64,000 bases of DNA from CBDDLJ01 sp965230635 (GTDB lineage: Bacteria; Pseudomonadota; Gammaproteobacteria; UBA1113): the NCBI GenBank assembly GCA_965230635.1, contig CBDDLJ010000009.1:124001-188000 (forward strand). The letters run 5' to 3'. The notes beneath the pieces were generated by a model. The model was not told the origin of the DNA and did no database searches. It saw only the letters and a list, made by a program, of their open reading frames with translations. Of this stretch, positions 1 through 9,022 are shown in pieces. Position 1 is the first letter of the stretch, and each line of letters begins with the position of its first letter. The position numbers and the translations under genes are program-made.

Positions 1-266
1 AACCACTGCAACAAGCATCAGGAAAAAACATTACATTAAAATTAATCACTAATCGTGGAGTCAAAGTTTGGCCTAATGGTTTACCAGAAACATTTTGTAG
101 TGACCACTGGCGTTGTCGCTTCATAGGTGAAAATAATAACTTATCCGCTAAAGAAATTGCCGAGTTACTACAACAGATCAGTGCAGCCAATATTGAGTTC
201 ATCAAAATTGAAAACCTCTATAACTTCGATGGCAAGCCAGGCTATTCATTGGGGCAAGGGGAATAA
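1..266 (+). CDS. icd: NADP-dependent isocitrate dehydrogenase, C-terminal end (partial)
   Basis: The frame is open from the window edge (codons from base 3) to TAA at 264-266, about 87 residues. It contains GVKVWPNG, ETFCSDHWRCRF and a C-terminal stretch ending in GYSLGQGE. This matches the extended C-terminal domain of the long (about 480-residue) isocitrate dehydrogenase type known from Rickettsia and related bacteria, a TCA-cycle enzyme converting isocitrate to 2-oxoglutarate. The catalytic core lies outside the window. The stop shares its last base with the ATG of purU (TAATG), so the two are probably translationally coupled. The call rests only on the C-terminal domain. Confidence 0.75.
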   Translation, partial: PLQQASGKNITLKLITNRGVKVWPNGLPETFCSDHWRCRFIGENNNLSAKEIAELLQQISAANIEFIKIENLYNFDGKPGYSLGQGE

Positions 267-1123
267 TGAAAGATATCGGTCGCTTACTGGTTACCTGCCC
301 TGACCAACCAGGCATTGTTGCCAAGATATCGCGCTTCTTCTACAAGCAAGATGCGAATATTATCGAGCTTAATGAGTACACAAGCGGACCAAGTCAAGGA
401 AAGTTTTTCCTTCGACTTGAGTTCCAGCTCAACCACTTAGCTGATAAGTTAACAGCATTAAAAATGGCATTTTCTGAAAAAGTTGCTGATCCTCTTGGCA
501 TGACTTGGTCATTACACAATGCAGCAGTAAAAAAAAGAATGGCGATACTTGTCTCTAAGTATGATCATGCTTTATTAGAATTGCTTTGGCTATGGAAAAA
601 AGGAGAATTATTTGCTGACATCCCCATCATCATCAGTAACCATAATGACTTGGCAGAAACAGCTGCTATGTTTAAGTTACCGTATCAGCACATACCTGTT
701 ACGCCTAGCAACAAACTAGCAGCAGAAGAGGAAATGTTACGATTAACTGACAAGCAAATTGATTTTGTCGTACTGGCCCGATATATGCAAATCCTTTCAG
801 AAAAATTTGTAAATCATTATCATAATAAAATTATTAATATACACCACTCATTTTTACCCGCATTTATTGGTGCTGATCCTTATCAACAAGCTTGGGAGCG
901 TGGTGTTAAAATTATAGGTGCTACTGCACACTATGTAACAAGCGAGCTAGACGCTGGCCCTATCATAAAACAAGATATAGTTCATGTATCACACAAACAT
1001 CAAAAAGAAACGTTACGTCGCTTAGGACGCAACTTGGAGCGGGATGTATTGGCTAAAGCAGTATGTTGGCATCTTGAAGATCGAATTATTGTTGACAATA
1101 ATAAAACAATTGTTTTTAGCTGA
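266..1123 (+). CDS. purU: Formyltetrahydrofolate deformylase PurU
   Basis: The 285-residue product hydrolyses 10-formyl-THF to THF and formate, feeding formate to purine synthesis and balancing one-carbon pools. An N-terminal ACT domain (about residues 7-80; LLVTCPDQPGIVAKIS) is followed by a formyltransferase-like domain (about 90-270). The Asn of ISNHND, the His of NIHHSFLPAF and the Asp of ELDAGPI match the Asn-His-Asp catalytic set of this family. Length is normal for PurU. Its ATG overlaps the icd stop. No terminator is obvious in the following 120 bases. Confidence 0.93.
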   Translation: MKDIGRLLVTCPDQPGIVAKISRFFYKQDANIIELNEYTSGPSQGKFFLRLEFQLNHLADKLTALKMAFSEKVADPLGMTWSLHNAAVKKRMAILVSKYDHALLELLWLWKKGELFADIPIIISNHNDLAETAAMFKLPYQHIPVTPSNKLAAEEEMLRLTDKQIDFVVLARYMQILSEKFVNHYHNKIINIHHSFLPAFIGADPYQQAWERGVKIIGATAHYVTSELDAGPIIKQDIVHVSHKHQKETLRRLGRNLERDVLAKAVCWHLEDRIIVDNNKTIVFS

Positions 1124-1247
1124 GTTATACCATAATGATTGTTTACACACTCTGATAATGCGCATGGAATAAATAGAGAACAATACAATAATATTTTCAG
1201 TTTTTTATACTTCGGCCATTATTTTACATCACTAAAATTGATGACAA

Positions 1248-1406
1248 TCAAAAGACAACAAACAACGCCGCAACGGCAGCACTGAGTAACGTGGTAATTA
1301 ATAAGTATCGCACCCATGCATCTAACTCTGTATCAGGTAGTGCTTTTTCACTAAAAATCATATGGTTATCAGATTCTGCTAATAAAGCATTATTAGAAAA
1401 ATTCAT
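1248..1406 (-). CDS. Small single-pass membrane protein, unknown
   Basis: A 52-residue protein with a polar N-terminal half (MNFSNNALLAESDNH) and one strongly hydrophobic C-terminal helix ending at the terminus (YLLITTLLSAAVAALFVVF). I chose the second ATG of an ATGATG pair because AGGGGG lies about six bases upstream of it. The frame is open further upstream with no better site. A tail-anchored or small inner-membrane protein is likely. I do not recognise a family. It stands alone between purU and aroE. Confidence 0.5.
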   Translation of the reverse strand: MNFSNNALLAESDNHMIFSEKALPDTELDAWVRYLLITTLLSAAVAALFVVF

Positions 1407-1578
1407 CATATACCCCCTAATACCTACATTAAACACGATCAATTGGGAGGCACTTTATCATATAATTTGATCAAAATCTAGCTATATTTGTCAAAATGGC
1501 AACTATCCATTAATAACGATACTGGAGACATACGTATTAGTGATACCCTTTAGAACTAAACAAAATGACTTGTTACTG

Positions 1579-2394
1579 CTAAAAATAGCCATGACAGCAT
1601 TGGATAACAGACGTTGTTTCTGGCTTAAAACCATGCCATCTAGAAAAAGCTTCTGCGGCTTGCTCAACTAACATACCAATACCTGTGTAATAACTACTGA
1701 TACCTGCCTCATTAACAAATGCATGAAAATTAGCATGACGCTGATCATAATTTATATTGTAAATAACCGCACCATGAAAGCAGACTGGCGGTATTTGCCA
1801 AACAGAAAAGTCCACTGCTGCACTAACGGCATTAATCACTAAGTCAAACCGCTGAGCTGTCAATGCGTCTATTGGCATTTCCTGTAATATTCCTAAATGT
1901 GCAAACTCTGCAACAAGTGCTGTCACTGTATCAAGTGTTCGATTGATAATACAAAGTACCTCTGGATTTTTGGCAAGCAAGCAGGGAATAATACCTCTAG
2001 CAACACCCCCTGCTCCAAACAATAAAATACGTTTTTTTTGCAATGAAAACCCTAGATTATTTTGCAAGTCAGTGACTAACCCAATGCCATCCGTATTATC
2101 ACCAATAATTTCTTCAGCAAAAGTCAACGTATTAACAGCTTTACTTAAGCTGGCTGCAGCAGTGCTATCATCAACTAATTGATAAGCCATTTCTTTATGT
2201 GGCTGAGTCACATTAACACCTTTAAATCCATCTTTTTGCAGTGCTAAGACAGTCTCTGCAAAAGCTGACTTTTTTACTAAAATTTTTTCATAATCTATGC
2301 TCATCGATTTTTGTGCAGCGAATGCTTGATGAATTTTTGGTGATAAACTATGGGCAATCGGATCTCCTAGAACAGCAAAGCGACTCTTTTTCAT
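1579..2394 (-). CDS. aroE: Shikimate dehydrogenase AroE
   Basis: The 271-residue product reduces 3-dehydroshikimate to shikimate with NADPH in aromatic amino acid synthesis. Visible family marks are the substrate-binding SLSPKIHQAF near the N-terminus, the catalytic Lys in NVTQPHKEMA, Asn-Thr-Asp of NTDGIG, and the Rossmann loop LLFGAGGVARGI. It follows priA directly: the priA stop TAG is followed by GTGATG, so either the GTG at 2397 or the ATG used here could start it. The arrangement suggests coupled translation with priA. Confidence 0.93.
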   Translation of the reverse strand: MKKSRFAVLGDPIAHSLSPKIHQAFAAQKSMSIDYEKILVKKSAFAETVLALQKDGFKGVNVTQPHKEMAYQLVDDSTAAASLSKAVNTLTFAEEIIGDNTDGIGLVTDLQNNLGFSLQKKRILLFGAGGVARGIIPCLLAKNPEVLCIINRTLDTVTALVAEFAHLGILQEMPIDALTAQRFDLVINAVSAAVDFSVWQIPPVCFHGAVIYNINYDQRHANFHAFVNEAGISSYYTGIGMLVEQAAEAFSRWHGFKPETTSVIQCCHGYF

Positions 2395-2396
2395 CA

Positions 2397-4592
2397 CTAA
2401 AACATCTCTTGTGGATCAATGTCAAGAGACCAACGTAACTTTTGTGTTCTCGTTGCTTTAGATAATATTGCTGTCAACGCATCTAATGCCAAATGCAAAA
2501 CATGACGTTCATCAGCTTGCAATAATAATTGCGCTCGAAAACGATTTTTTTTGCGCTCCATAGGAGCTGGAATAGGCCCCAATAAATGCACTGCAAAATT
2601 ATTTTCAGCAATATTTTTTTTAATGTCCAATAGAAATTGTTGTACAGTCTCCCGGTTATATGCATCCGCACGCAATAATGCCATATGGGAATAAGGAGGA
2701 AACTTTATTGATTTACGTTCTGTTGCTATCGCTTCAACAAATTGAATATAACCCTGTTGTAATAAAGTTGTTAACAAGTAATTATCTGGATTCCGCGTTT
2801 GTATCGCGACACAACCTGCTTTTTCTGCTCGTCCTGAACGCCCTGCCACCTGAGTCAACAATTGCGCCATACGTTCACTCGCTCGAAAATCAGAGCTATA
2901 AAAACTACTATCAATATCTAACAATGCTACTAAGGTGACATTGGGGAAATGATGTCCTTTCGCCAGCATCTGTGTACCTATCAAAATTTTAGCTTCCCCT
3001 CGATTAATTTCGTCTAATTTTTTCGTTAACATACCTTTGCGTTGGGTTGTATCACGATCAATACGTACTACTGGATATTCTGGAAATAATTTAGCTAAGA
3101 CTTGCTCTAAACGCTCAGTGCCAATACCAACAGGTGTTAATTGTGTGCTGCCACATTGTGGACAGTGACTATCAACCTTACGGCTAGCACAACAATGATG
3201 GCAGTGTAATGAACGCGGTTGCAAATGCAGTGTCATTTTTGCATCACAGCGATGGCAATTGGCAACCCAACCACATTGGTGGCAAATTAGCACTGGCGCA
3301 TAACCTCGACGATTCAAAAAAAATAAAACTTGTTGGTTAGCTTGCAAATGTTGCTGAACTAATTCTAATAATGGAGCTGACAAGCCTTCATTCAATTTTT
3401 TATTTCTAATATCAATCAAGTGATATGTTGGTTCAGTGGCATTACCTGCACGTGCCGTTAAATGTAAAACAGTATATCGTCCACGCTCAACATTATATAA
3501 TGTTTCCAATGTCGGTGTCGCCGATCCCATGACAATAGGGATGTTTTCATCACTAGCTCGTTTTATAGCTAAATCACGTGCTGAATAATGAAAGCCATCT
3601 TGTTGTTTGAAAGAAAGATCGTGTGATTCATCAATAATGATCGCGCCCAAGTTTGGAATAGGCGTAAAAATAGCTGATCGTGTACCAATAAGAATGTCGA
3701 CCTTGCCTGTCGCTGTCCATAACCAACTGTTCAAGCGCTCACTTTCATTTAAATTAGAGTGAAGCACAACGATAGGTTCAACAAACCGCCGCTGGAAACG
3801 AGCAACGAGTTGAGGTGTTAAACCAATTTCAGGCACTAATACCAATGCGCGCTGACCACGCGCTAAAATTTGTTTTATTAACTGTAAATAAACTTCTGTT
3901 TTACCACTACTGGTAACACCCTGAAGCAAAAACACAGAAAATTGATCGAGGGATTTTTCTATACTTGTTAGTGCTTGCTGCTGCTCTGCTGTTAGCTGAT
4001 GACTGGGTTCAGTAACACTATTAACAATTTCAGGTGGTTTTTCTTGCTGGCATTTAGTAATGTATTCTTTTTCAGATAATGCATGAATAATAGTAGATGA
4101 AAAACCTTGACGTTGAATAGTTTTTTGCGATAAGCCTTGTAAATTTTTCTGTAATTTTTGCAGTAGCATTTGCTGGCGTTTTGCACGGCTTAATGTCTCA
4201 CAATCAATTTGCTTGCCTAAATCGGTTACCCGCCAAAAAATATCTGTTGACACTGTCGCCGGCTTTACCTTACGCAAAGCAGTTGGTAAAGCACTCTCAA
4301 CTACTTCACCTATTGGATGATGATAGTACTGGCTTGCCCAAAAAAGAAACTGCAACATGGATTTTGGCAACAACGGCTTTTCATCGAGACACCGAATAAA
4401 TCGTTTTAATTTCTCTGCCGGCCAGTCACTTTCTTTTTCAATCGAAAAAATAATACCAACCATTTCTTTATTTTTAAAGGGAACCAGTACCCGCTGACCA
4501 GGCTGTAATAATATACGGTTATCTGTAGGCACTAAATAATCTAGCAGCTTTGCTATTGGAACCGGAACTGCTATTTTGACTATATTTTCCAT
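2397..4592 (-). CDS. priA: Primosomal replication protein N' (PriA helicase)
   Basis: A 3'-5' superfamily 2 helicase that restarts collapsed replication forks. The N-terminal DNA-binding domain begins MENIVKIAVPVP. The Walker A motif is GVTSSGKTEVYLQL, motif II is IIIDESHDLSF, and eight cysteines form the two zinc sites (from CHQCGWVANCHRC through SHCPQCGS). At 731 residues it has normal length. Motif II reads DESH, whereas the usual PriA form is DEEH. A TTG at 4598 would add two residues; ATG at 4592 is preferred because of the start codon. It overlaps or abuts aroE. Confidence 0.94.
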   Translation of the reverse strand: MENIVKIAVPVPIAKLLDYLVPTDNRILLQPGQRVLVPFKNKEMVGIIFSIEKESDWPAEKLKRFIRCLDEKPLLPKSMLQFLFWASQYYHHPIGEVVESALPTALRKVKPATVSTDIFWRVTDLGKQIDCETLSRAKRQQMLLQKLQKNLQGLSQKTIQRQGFSSTIIHALSEKEYITKCQQEKPPEIVNSVTEPSHQLTAEQQQALTSIEKSLDQFSVFLLQGVTSSGKTEVYLQLIKQILARGQRALVLVPEIGLTPQLVARFQRRFVEPIVVLHSNLNESERLNSWLWTATGKVDILIGTRSAIFTPIPNLGAIIIDESHDLSFKQQDGFHYSARDLAIKRASDENIPIVMGSATPTLETLYNVERGRYTVLHLTARAGNATEPTYHLIDIRNKKLNEGLSAPLLELVQQHLQANQQVLFFLNRRGYAPVLICHQCGWVANCHRCDAKMTLHLQPRSLHCHHCCASRKVDSHCPQCGSTQLTPVGIGTERLEQVLAKLFPEYPVVRIDRDTTQRKGMLTKKLDEINRGEAKILIGTQMLAKGHHFPNVTLVALLDIDSSFYSSDFRASERMAQLLTQVAGRSGRAEKAGCVAIQTRNPDNYLLTTLLQQGYIQFVEAIATERKSIKFPPYSHMALLRADAYNRETVQQFLLDIKKNIAENNFAVHLLGPIPAPMERKKNRFRAQLLLQADERHVLHLALDALTAILSKATRTQKLRWSLDIDPQEMF

Positions 4593-4842
4593 GATCAATC
4601 TGTACAGATTAAAAATAATACATTGTTAAAAAACTCGAAAGTTAATCATATCGATTTTTATTTCACAAAGAAACCGCCATAAAAAACTCAATAAAATCCA
4701 ATGAGTTACATATATTTTTTTTATATAAACAACGATCAAAATCAAAATTGTGATATAAAATTATTGATTTACTTCACCAAGTGCGCATGTTAGCCTACTA
4801 TTTATACAAGAAAAGGGTAAAACACCTATCCAGGAGAAATCA

Positions 4843-5620
4843 ATGCATCTTGCAGATAAGCCCCAAAATGTTAGCGAACTTACCAGAGACGGTTATAAAT
4901 TTTTTAAACTACTATTTTTTAAGTTATTATCCATCATACTGCTACACGCATTATTCTTCCTAGCGATAACGATAATATATAACGTATACCCACCATCATA
5001 CACGAATATAGACATTCTTATTGTTACCTTAAGCCTATATTTGCTGCTTATTGCTTATCTTTCCGCCGCCATATTTATCCGTGCCGATGGTATTTTAAGC
5101 AACAATACCAATAAAACTGCAGATGCATGGCACTTAGCAAAAAAAGTGACTTTAAAATTAGTCGGTATTAAATTGTTACTCTTGCTTGTTTATTTTGGTA
5201 TGCTAGTCGGAGTTATCCTTTTAGTGATGTTTTTATCCGCTGTAAATTCAACGCTTGGCATTGTAAGCTTTTTACTAACACTTCCAATCTACTTGCATGT
5301 TATTGTGCGTTTAATTTTTTACCATACCGCTTACCGCATCACGTCAAAAGAATATCTCCAGTGCAATTTCAAAAAGTTTTCAGCTATCTAGAGGTAATGT
5401 TTGGAAAATAGTTAGCACTTTCTTTTTAGTAATAGTTATACCTTTTTTGGGCTTTTTTATGCTTGATGTCATAATTACATTACTCATACCGGATGAATTT
5501 ATATCTTATTTATTGTCCCTAAGCATCAATATGGCTGAAATCTTAATATTCCCGGTATTATTTACTGCTAGTCTCTTGGTCTTATTAAACGATGCAATTC
5601 TACGCAGCAACACTCGTTAA
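4843..5620 (+). pseudogene. Polytopic membrane protein split by a frameshift
   Basis: The first frame (4843-5391, 182 residues) starts MHLADKPQNVSEL with CAGGAG upstream and carries about four hydrophobic helices. It ends abruptly at TAG. The +1 frame, open across the junction near 5369-5380 and running to TAA at 5618-5620, continues with LSRGNVWKIVSTFFLV and two more hydrophobic helices, giving about 259 residues in all. The A5 and T4 runs at 5371-5380 are the likely site of the indel. The composite looks like a six-helix inner-membrane protein of unknown function. It could be a real pseudogene or a sequencing error; slippage is possible but less likely. Confidence 0.65.
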
Positions 5621-6096
5621 ATAACAAGCTGTTAAACTCAGCAACAACAATGCTAACTGCACTCGATATTTATCAAGTAGTTGCACGCTTCTCTCGCTAA
5701 CAGCGCAAGAGATGGCTTGTTTTTACATAGACAAGTGCGGCGTTTTTTTGAGCAAAAATATACGGCAAGTCCGCAGAATGCCATTACTGTGGATAACTCT
5801 TTATGAACAAGAAATATCGCACGTTAACTCATCTAAAAAACAACTCGCCATTTCGCTTATTTTTATTTTTTGTTTTAATAATCAATTGGTTAAATAAAAT
5901 TATGGCATTTTTATTACCATACTAACAATACAGTTCAAAAAAAGACCTTTTCTATGCTGTGGATATCTTTGTGAGTAACTTGGTTATTATTCACATAATG
6001 AGTTGTTTATCCTAAGCATATCCTAATATTTCTTTATTATACTAATTAAAAAGGAACGGCAAAAATTACTTGATGATAAAAAGGCAGTAGAAACTT
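5621..6096. other. Intergenic stretch, no supported gene
   Basis: About 475 AT-rich bases between the frameshifted membrane protein and the small basic protein. One open frame (about 5712-5897) has no ribosome binding site and low-complexity content, so I do not call it. I see no tRNA-like cloverleaf, no strong terminator and no transposase remnant. Confidence 0.4.
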
Positions 6097-6291
6097 ATGG
6101 CAACAAAATTATTAACAAACTCGTACAAAAAAATTGCAACGTGGTTAAATGTAAAACTTGCTTCAGTGAAAGAATTAGAAGAGCGTTTTCATACAAGACC
6201 AAAAAACAAATCAAGCTTCCATCAGCAGGCTAGAACAGAATCTATGCAGACATCAAAACCATCAGCACCCTCTTCGCCAAAACCACGATAG
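6097..6291 (+). CDS. Small basic hypothetical protein
   Basis: A 64-residue, Lys/Arg/Ser-rich protein (begins MATKLLTNSYKKIATWLN, ends in a Pro/Ser tail SAPSSPKPR). A purine-rich GGCAG lies about 11 bases before the ATG. There is no cysteine pair, signal peptide or membrane segment. I do not recognise a family. It precedes the ClpP-like gene by about 100 bases. It could be a genuine small gene or a chance frame. Confidence 0.4.
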   Translation: MATKLLTNSYKKIATWLNVKLASVKELEERFHTRPKNKSSFHQQARTESMQTSKPSAPSSPKPR

Positions 6292-6388
6292 CGCCTGGCA
6301 CCGATACCACATTGATGCTATATTAAAATAATTCAATGTACATTTTAGATATTTTTCCTTTATTTTGTAACAGTAAGGTATTGTAATT

Positions 6389-6973
6389 ATGGCAAAGTCT
6401 GAAAAAGAGAAAGAAAAACCAGCAGAAAATTCTTTCATGGCCCAAGAACTGTTTAAATCTCGAACAATTACTTTTTTTGGTGAGATGAAACCCGAACTAT
6501 CAAAACAGTTGGCCGAACAATTATTAGCTATGGCAGCCGTTAATGACGATCCCATCAAAATGTTTATTAATTCACCTGGTGGACACGTCGAATCCGGCGA
6601 TACAATCTTCGATTTAATTCGCTTTATAAAACCCAAAGTGACTGTTATCGGCACAGGCTACGTGGCGAGCATTGCAACACATATTTTCTTAGCAGCAGAA
6701 AAGGAAAACCGCCTTTGCTTTCCAAACACACGCTTCTTATTACACCAACCTTCTGGTGGTATGGGCGGACAAGCAACCGATATCAATATCCAAGCACAAG
6801 AAATACTTCGTACTAAAAATCGGATCAACCGTATTATTGCCGAACGCACAGGGCAAAAGTTAGAAAAAATTGAGCAAGATACAAACCGAGATTTTTGGTT
6901 ATCCGCTGAAGAAGCGATAGACTATGGAATGTTAGATCGCATTATTCACAATATCGATGAAATCGATAATTAA
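6389..6973 (+). CDS. ClpP-family serine protease (atypical paralogue)
   Basis: A 194-residue peptidase of the ClpP/crotonase fold. The catalytic Ser is in GYVASIATHIF, the His in RFLLHQPSGG and the Asp probably in IEQDTNRDFW, so the triad is complete. INSPGGHVESGDTIFDLIRF is the usual oxyanion strand region. It differs from housekeeping ClpP in its Lys/Glu-rich N-terminus (MAKSEKEKEKP) and in VASIA at the active site where classical ClpP has AASM. No clpX is adjacent, so it is probably a second ClpP-like protease. An AAGG sequence about ten bases upstream supports the start. Confidence 0.85.
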   Translation: MAKSEKEKEKPAENSFMAQELFKSRTITFFGEMKPELSKQLAEQLLAMAAVNDDPIKMFINSPGGHVESGDTIFDLIRFIKPKVTVIGTGYVASIATHIFLAAEKENRLCFPNTRFLLHQPSGGMGGQATDINIQAQEILRTKNRINRIIAERTGQKLEKIEQDTNRDFWLSAEEAIDYGMLDRIIHNIDEIDN

Positions 6974-7006
6974 GTTGTAAGCTATTACAATTTTGTTGGA
7001 ATAAAA

Positions 7007-8158
7007 ATGGATTTTAATTTTACTGCTGAAGAGCAGGCTATTCACCAATCTATTTCTAGTTTTGCTGAACAAGAAATTGCGCCTTATGCAAGCCAATGGG
7101 ATGAAGAAAATATTTTTCCTAAAGATGCCTTGCAAAAATCTGCTCAATTAGGCTTAGGAGGCCTTTACATTAACACTGATGTCGGCGGTACAAATCTATC
7201 TCGCTTACTGGCTGCTATCGTTTTTGAAATATTAGGCAAAGCATGTGTTTCCACCGCGGCTTATTTATCCATACACAATATGGTTGCATGGGTAATTGAC
7301 CATTATGGTAACAGCGAACAACGAAACCGTTGGCTGCCAGCATTAATTAACATGACACATTTTGGTAGTTACTGCTTAACAGAGCCTGAGGCAGGTTCTG
7401 ACGCAGCATCGTTAAAAACAACGGCTGTACGAGAAGGCGACCATTATCGTGTCAATGGATCAAAAGCTTTTATTTCCGGTGGATCAACCAGTGACATTTA
7501 TATATGTATGGTCCGTACAGGAGAAGATGGTACAAAAGGAATTTCATGCTTAGTCATTGAAAAAAATACTCCAGGATTATCATTTGGTCCAGCAGAAAAA
7601 AAACTAGGCTGGAATAATCAAAAAACAACGATGATTTATTTTGAAAACTGCCTAGTCCCGGTTAAAAACTTAATTCACCGTGAAGGTGTAGGATTTAATA
7701 TTGCAATGAATGCCTTAAATGGCGGACGAATAAATATTAGCGCCTGCTCGTTAGGTGGTGCTCATACCTGTTTACACCATGCTCAACAGTATATGAAAGA
7801 TCGAAAGCAATTTCATAAAAAACTAACGGAATTCCAAGCACTGCGTTTTAAACTTGCCGACATGTATACAAATTTAGAAGCATCACGATTAATGACACTG
7901 CGAGCAGCTTGTTCTTTAGATAAAAACAGTCCGGAAGCACCTTTACACTGCGCCATGGCAAAACGCTTAACAACTGATATTTGTTTTCAAATTAGTGATG
8001 AGGCTATGCAAATATTTGGCGGATATGGCTACTTAAAAGATTATCCTATAGAGCGCTTTTTTCGTGATTTGCGTGTTAACAGGATCCTAGAAGGTACAAA
8101 TGAAATCATGCGAATGGTTGTTGCACGACATATTTTATCGGATGATTTTACAGAATAA
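7007..8158 (+). CDS. Acyl-CoA dehydrogenase (isobutyryl-CoA dehydrogenase-like)
   Basis: A 383-residue FAD enzyme that oxidises acyl-CoA to 2-enoyl-CoA. CLTEPEAGSDAASLKT and GSKAFISGG are the flavin and substrate loop signatures. The C-terminal ILEGTNEIMR contains the Glu that serves as catalytic base in short/branched-chain members. It lies 33 bases after the ClpP gene and 11 bases before an enoyl-CoA hydratase gene. With the 3-hydroxyisobutyryl-CoA hydrolase further on, this points to valine catabolism with isobutyryl-CoA as substrate. Exact chain specificity is inferred from context. Confidence 0.88.
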   Translation: MDFNFTAEEQAIHQSISSFAEQEIAPYASQWDEENIFPKDALQKSAQLGLGGLYINTDVGGTNLSRLLAAIVFEILGKACVSTAAYLSIHNMVAWVIDHYGNSEQRNRWLPALINMTHFGSYCLTEPEAGSDAASLKTTAVREGDHYRVNGSKAFISGGSTSDIYICMVRTGEDGTKGISCLVIEKNTPGLSFGPAEKKLGWNNQKTTMIYFENCLVPVKNLIHREGVGFNIAMNALNGGRINISACSLGGAHTCLHHAQQYMKDRKQFHKKLTEFQALRFKLADMYTNLEASRLMTLRAACSLDKNSPEAPLHCAMAKRLTTDICFQISDEAMQIFGGYGYLKDYPIERFFRDLRVNRILEGTNEIMRMVVARHILSDDFTE

Positions 8159-8169
8159 GGAATTTCATT

Positions 8170-8958
8170 ATGCAAGTAAAAACAACCATCACTGAATTTG
8201 AACTCAAGGAAAATGGCATCTTAACCATTACGTTTAACCGCCCAGATAAATTAAATGCTTTGAATGAGATGGTACTAGAAGAATTAGAGCAATTATTTTT
8301 AGCTGCTAGCAATGACCCTGCTGTAAAAGCAGTTTTAATAACTGGCAAGGGGAAATCTTTCTGTGCCGGCGCTGACATCAAATGGCTAGCAACATTAGAT
8401 GCACAAAATGGTATGAAATTTGCTCTTTTAGGTCAACGAGTTTTTCGTCTATTAGAAACGATGGGCAAACCATCTTTAGCTGTTATCAATGGCTATGCTT
8501 TCGGTGGCGGCTGTGAATTGGCGATGGCAGCCACCTTACGTATCGCCAATGAAAATGCTCAATTTGGACAACCTGAAATTAACTTAGGTGTTATTCCTGG
8601 CTTCGGAGGCACACAACGCTTGGCCCGATTAGTCGGCAAAGGTCGAGCTTTGGAGCTTTGTCTGACCGGACGAACATTTAACGCCAAAGATGCATTTGCT
8701 TGGGGGTTCATTTCTGACATCACCACAGCTGAATTACTGATGGAAAAAGCCAACTCACTACTTCAGACAATTATCAGTAAAGCACCAATCGCTGCAAAAA
8801 GCATTATGGAGGTAATAGACAAAGGGTATGACTTACCTCTACCAAATGCACTACATTTAGAAGCAGCACACTTCGGTTTAACATGCTCAACAGAAGATAA
8901 AACAATCGGTGTTAATGCTTTTCTTAACAAAGAAAAACCTCAATTTAAAAATAATTGA
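8170..8958 (+). CDS. Enoyl-CoA hydratase
   Basis: A 262-residue crotonase-fold protein that adds water to 2-enoyl-CoA (methacrylyl-CoA if in valine breakdown). The CoA-binding loop is SFCAGADIKWL. The two catalytic glutamates are present, in GGGCELAMAA and GQPEINLGVIPGFGGTQRL. Length is standard for a single-domain hydratase. It follows the acyl-CoA dehydrogenase by 11 bases with AAGGAA upstream, so the two form an operon. Confidence 0.9.
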   Translation: MQVKTTITEFELKENGILTITFNRPDKLNALNEMVLEELEQLFLAASNDPAVKAVLITGKGKSFCAGADIKWLATLDAQNGMKFALLGQRVFRLLETMGKPSLAVINGYAFGGGCELAMAATLRIANENAQFGQPEINLGVIPGFGGTQRLARLVGKGRALELCLTGRTFNAKDAFAWGFISDITTAELLMEKANSLLQTIISKAPIAAKSIMEVIDKGYDLPLPNALHLEAAHFGLTCSTEDKTIGVNAFLNKEKPQFKNN

Positions 8959-9022
8959 TAATAACCAACTGGCACTGTTTGGCAAAAACAATAGAGGAAA
9001 CCGCTATAAAAGATGATAAATT

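Noticed and set aside
4781..4963. 60-codon frame overlapping the membrane protein start
   Set aside because: Out of frame with the hydrophobic gene, which has a better ribosome binding site.
5712..5897. 61-codon plus-strand frame
   Set aside because: No ribosome binding site, no family likeness, low-complexity AT-rich content.
6262..6654. 130-codon minus-strand frame
   Set aside because: Antisense to the ClpP-family gene, whose catalytic triad is intact.
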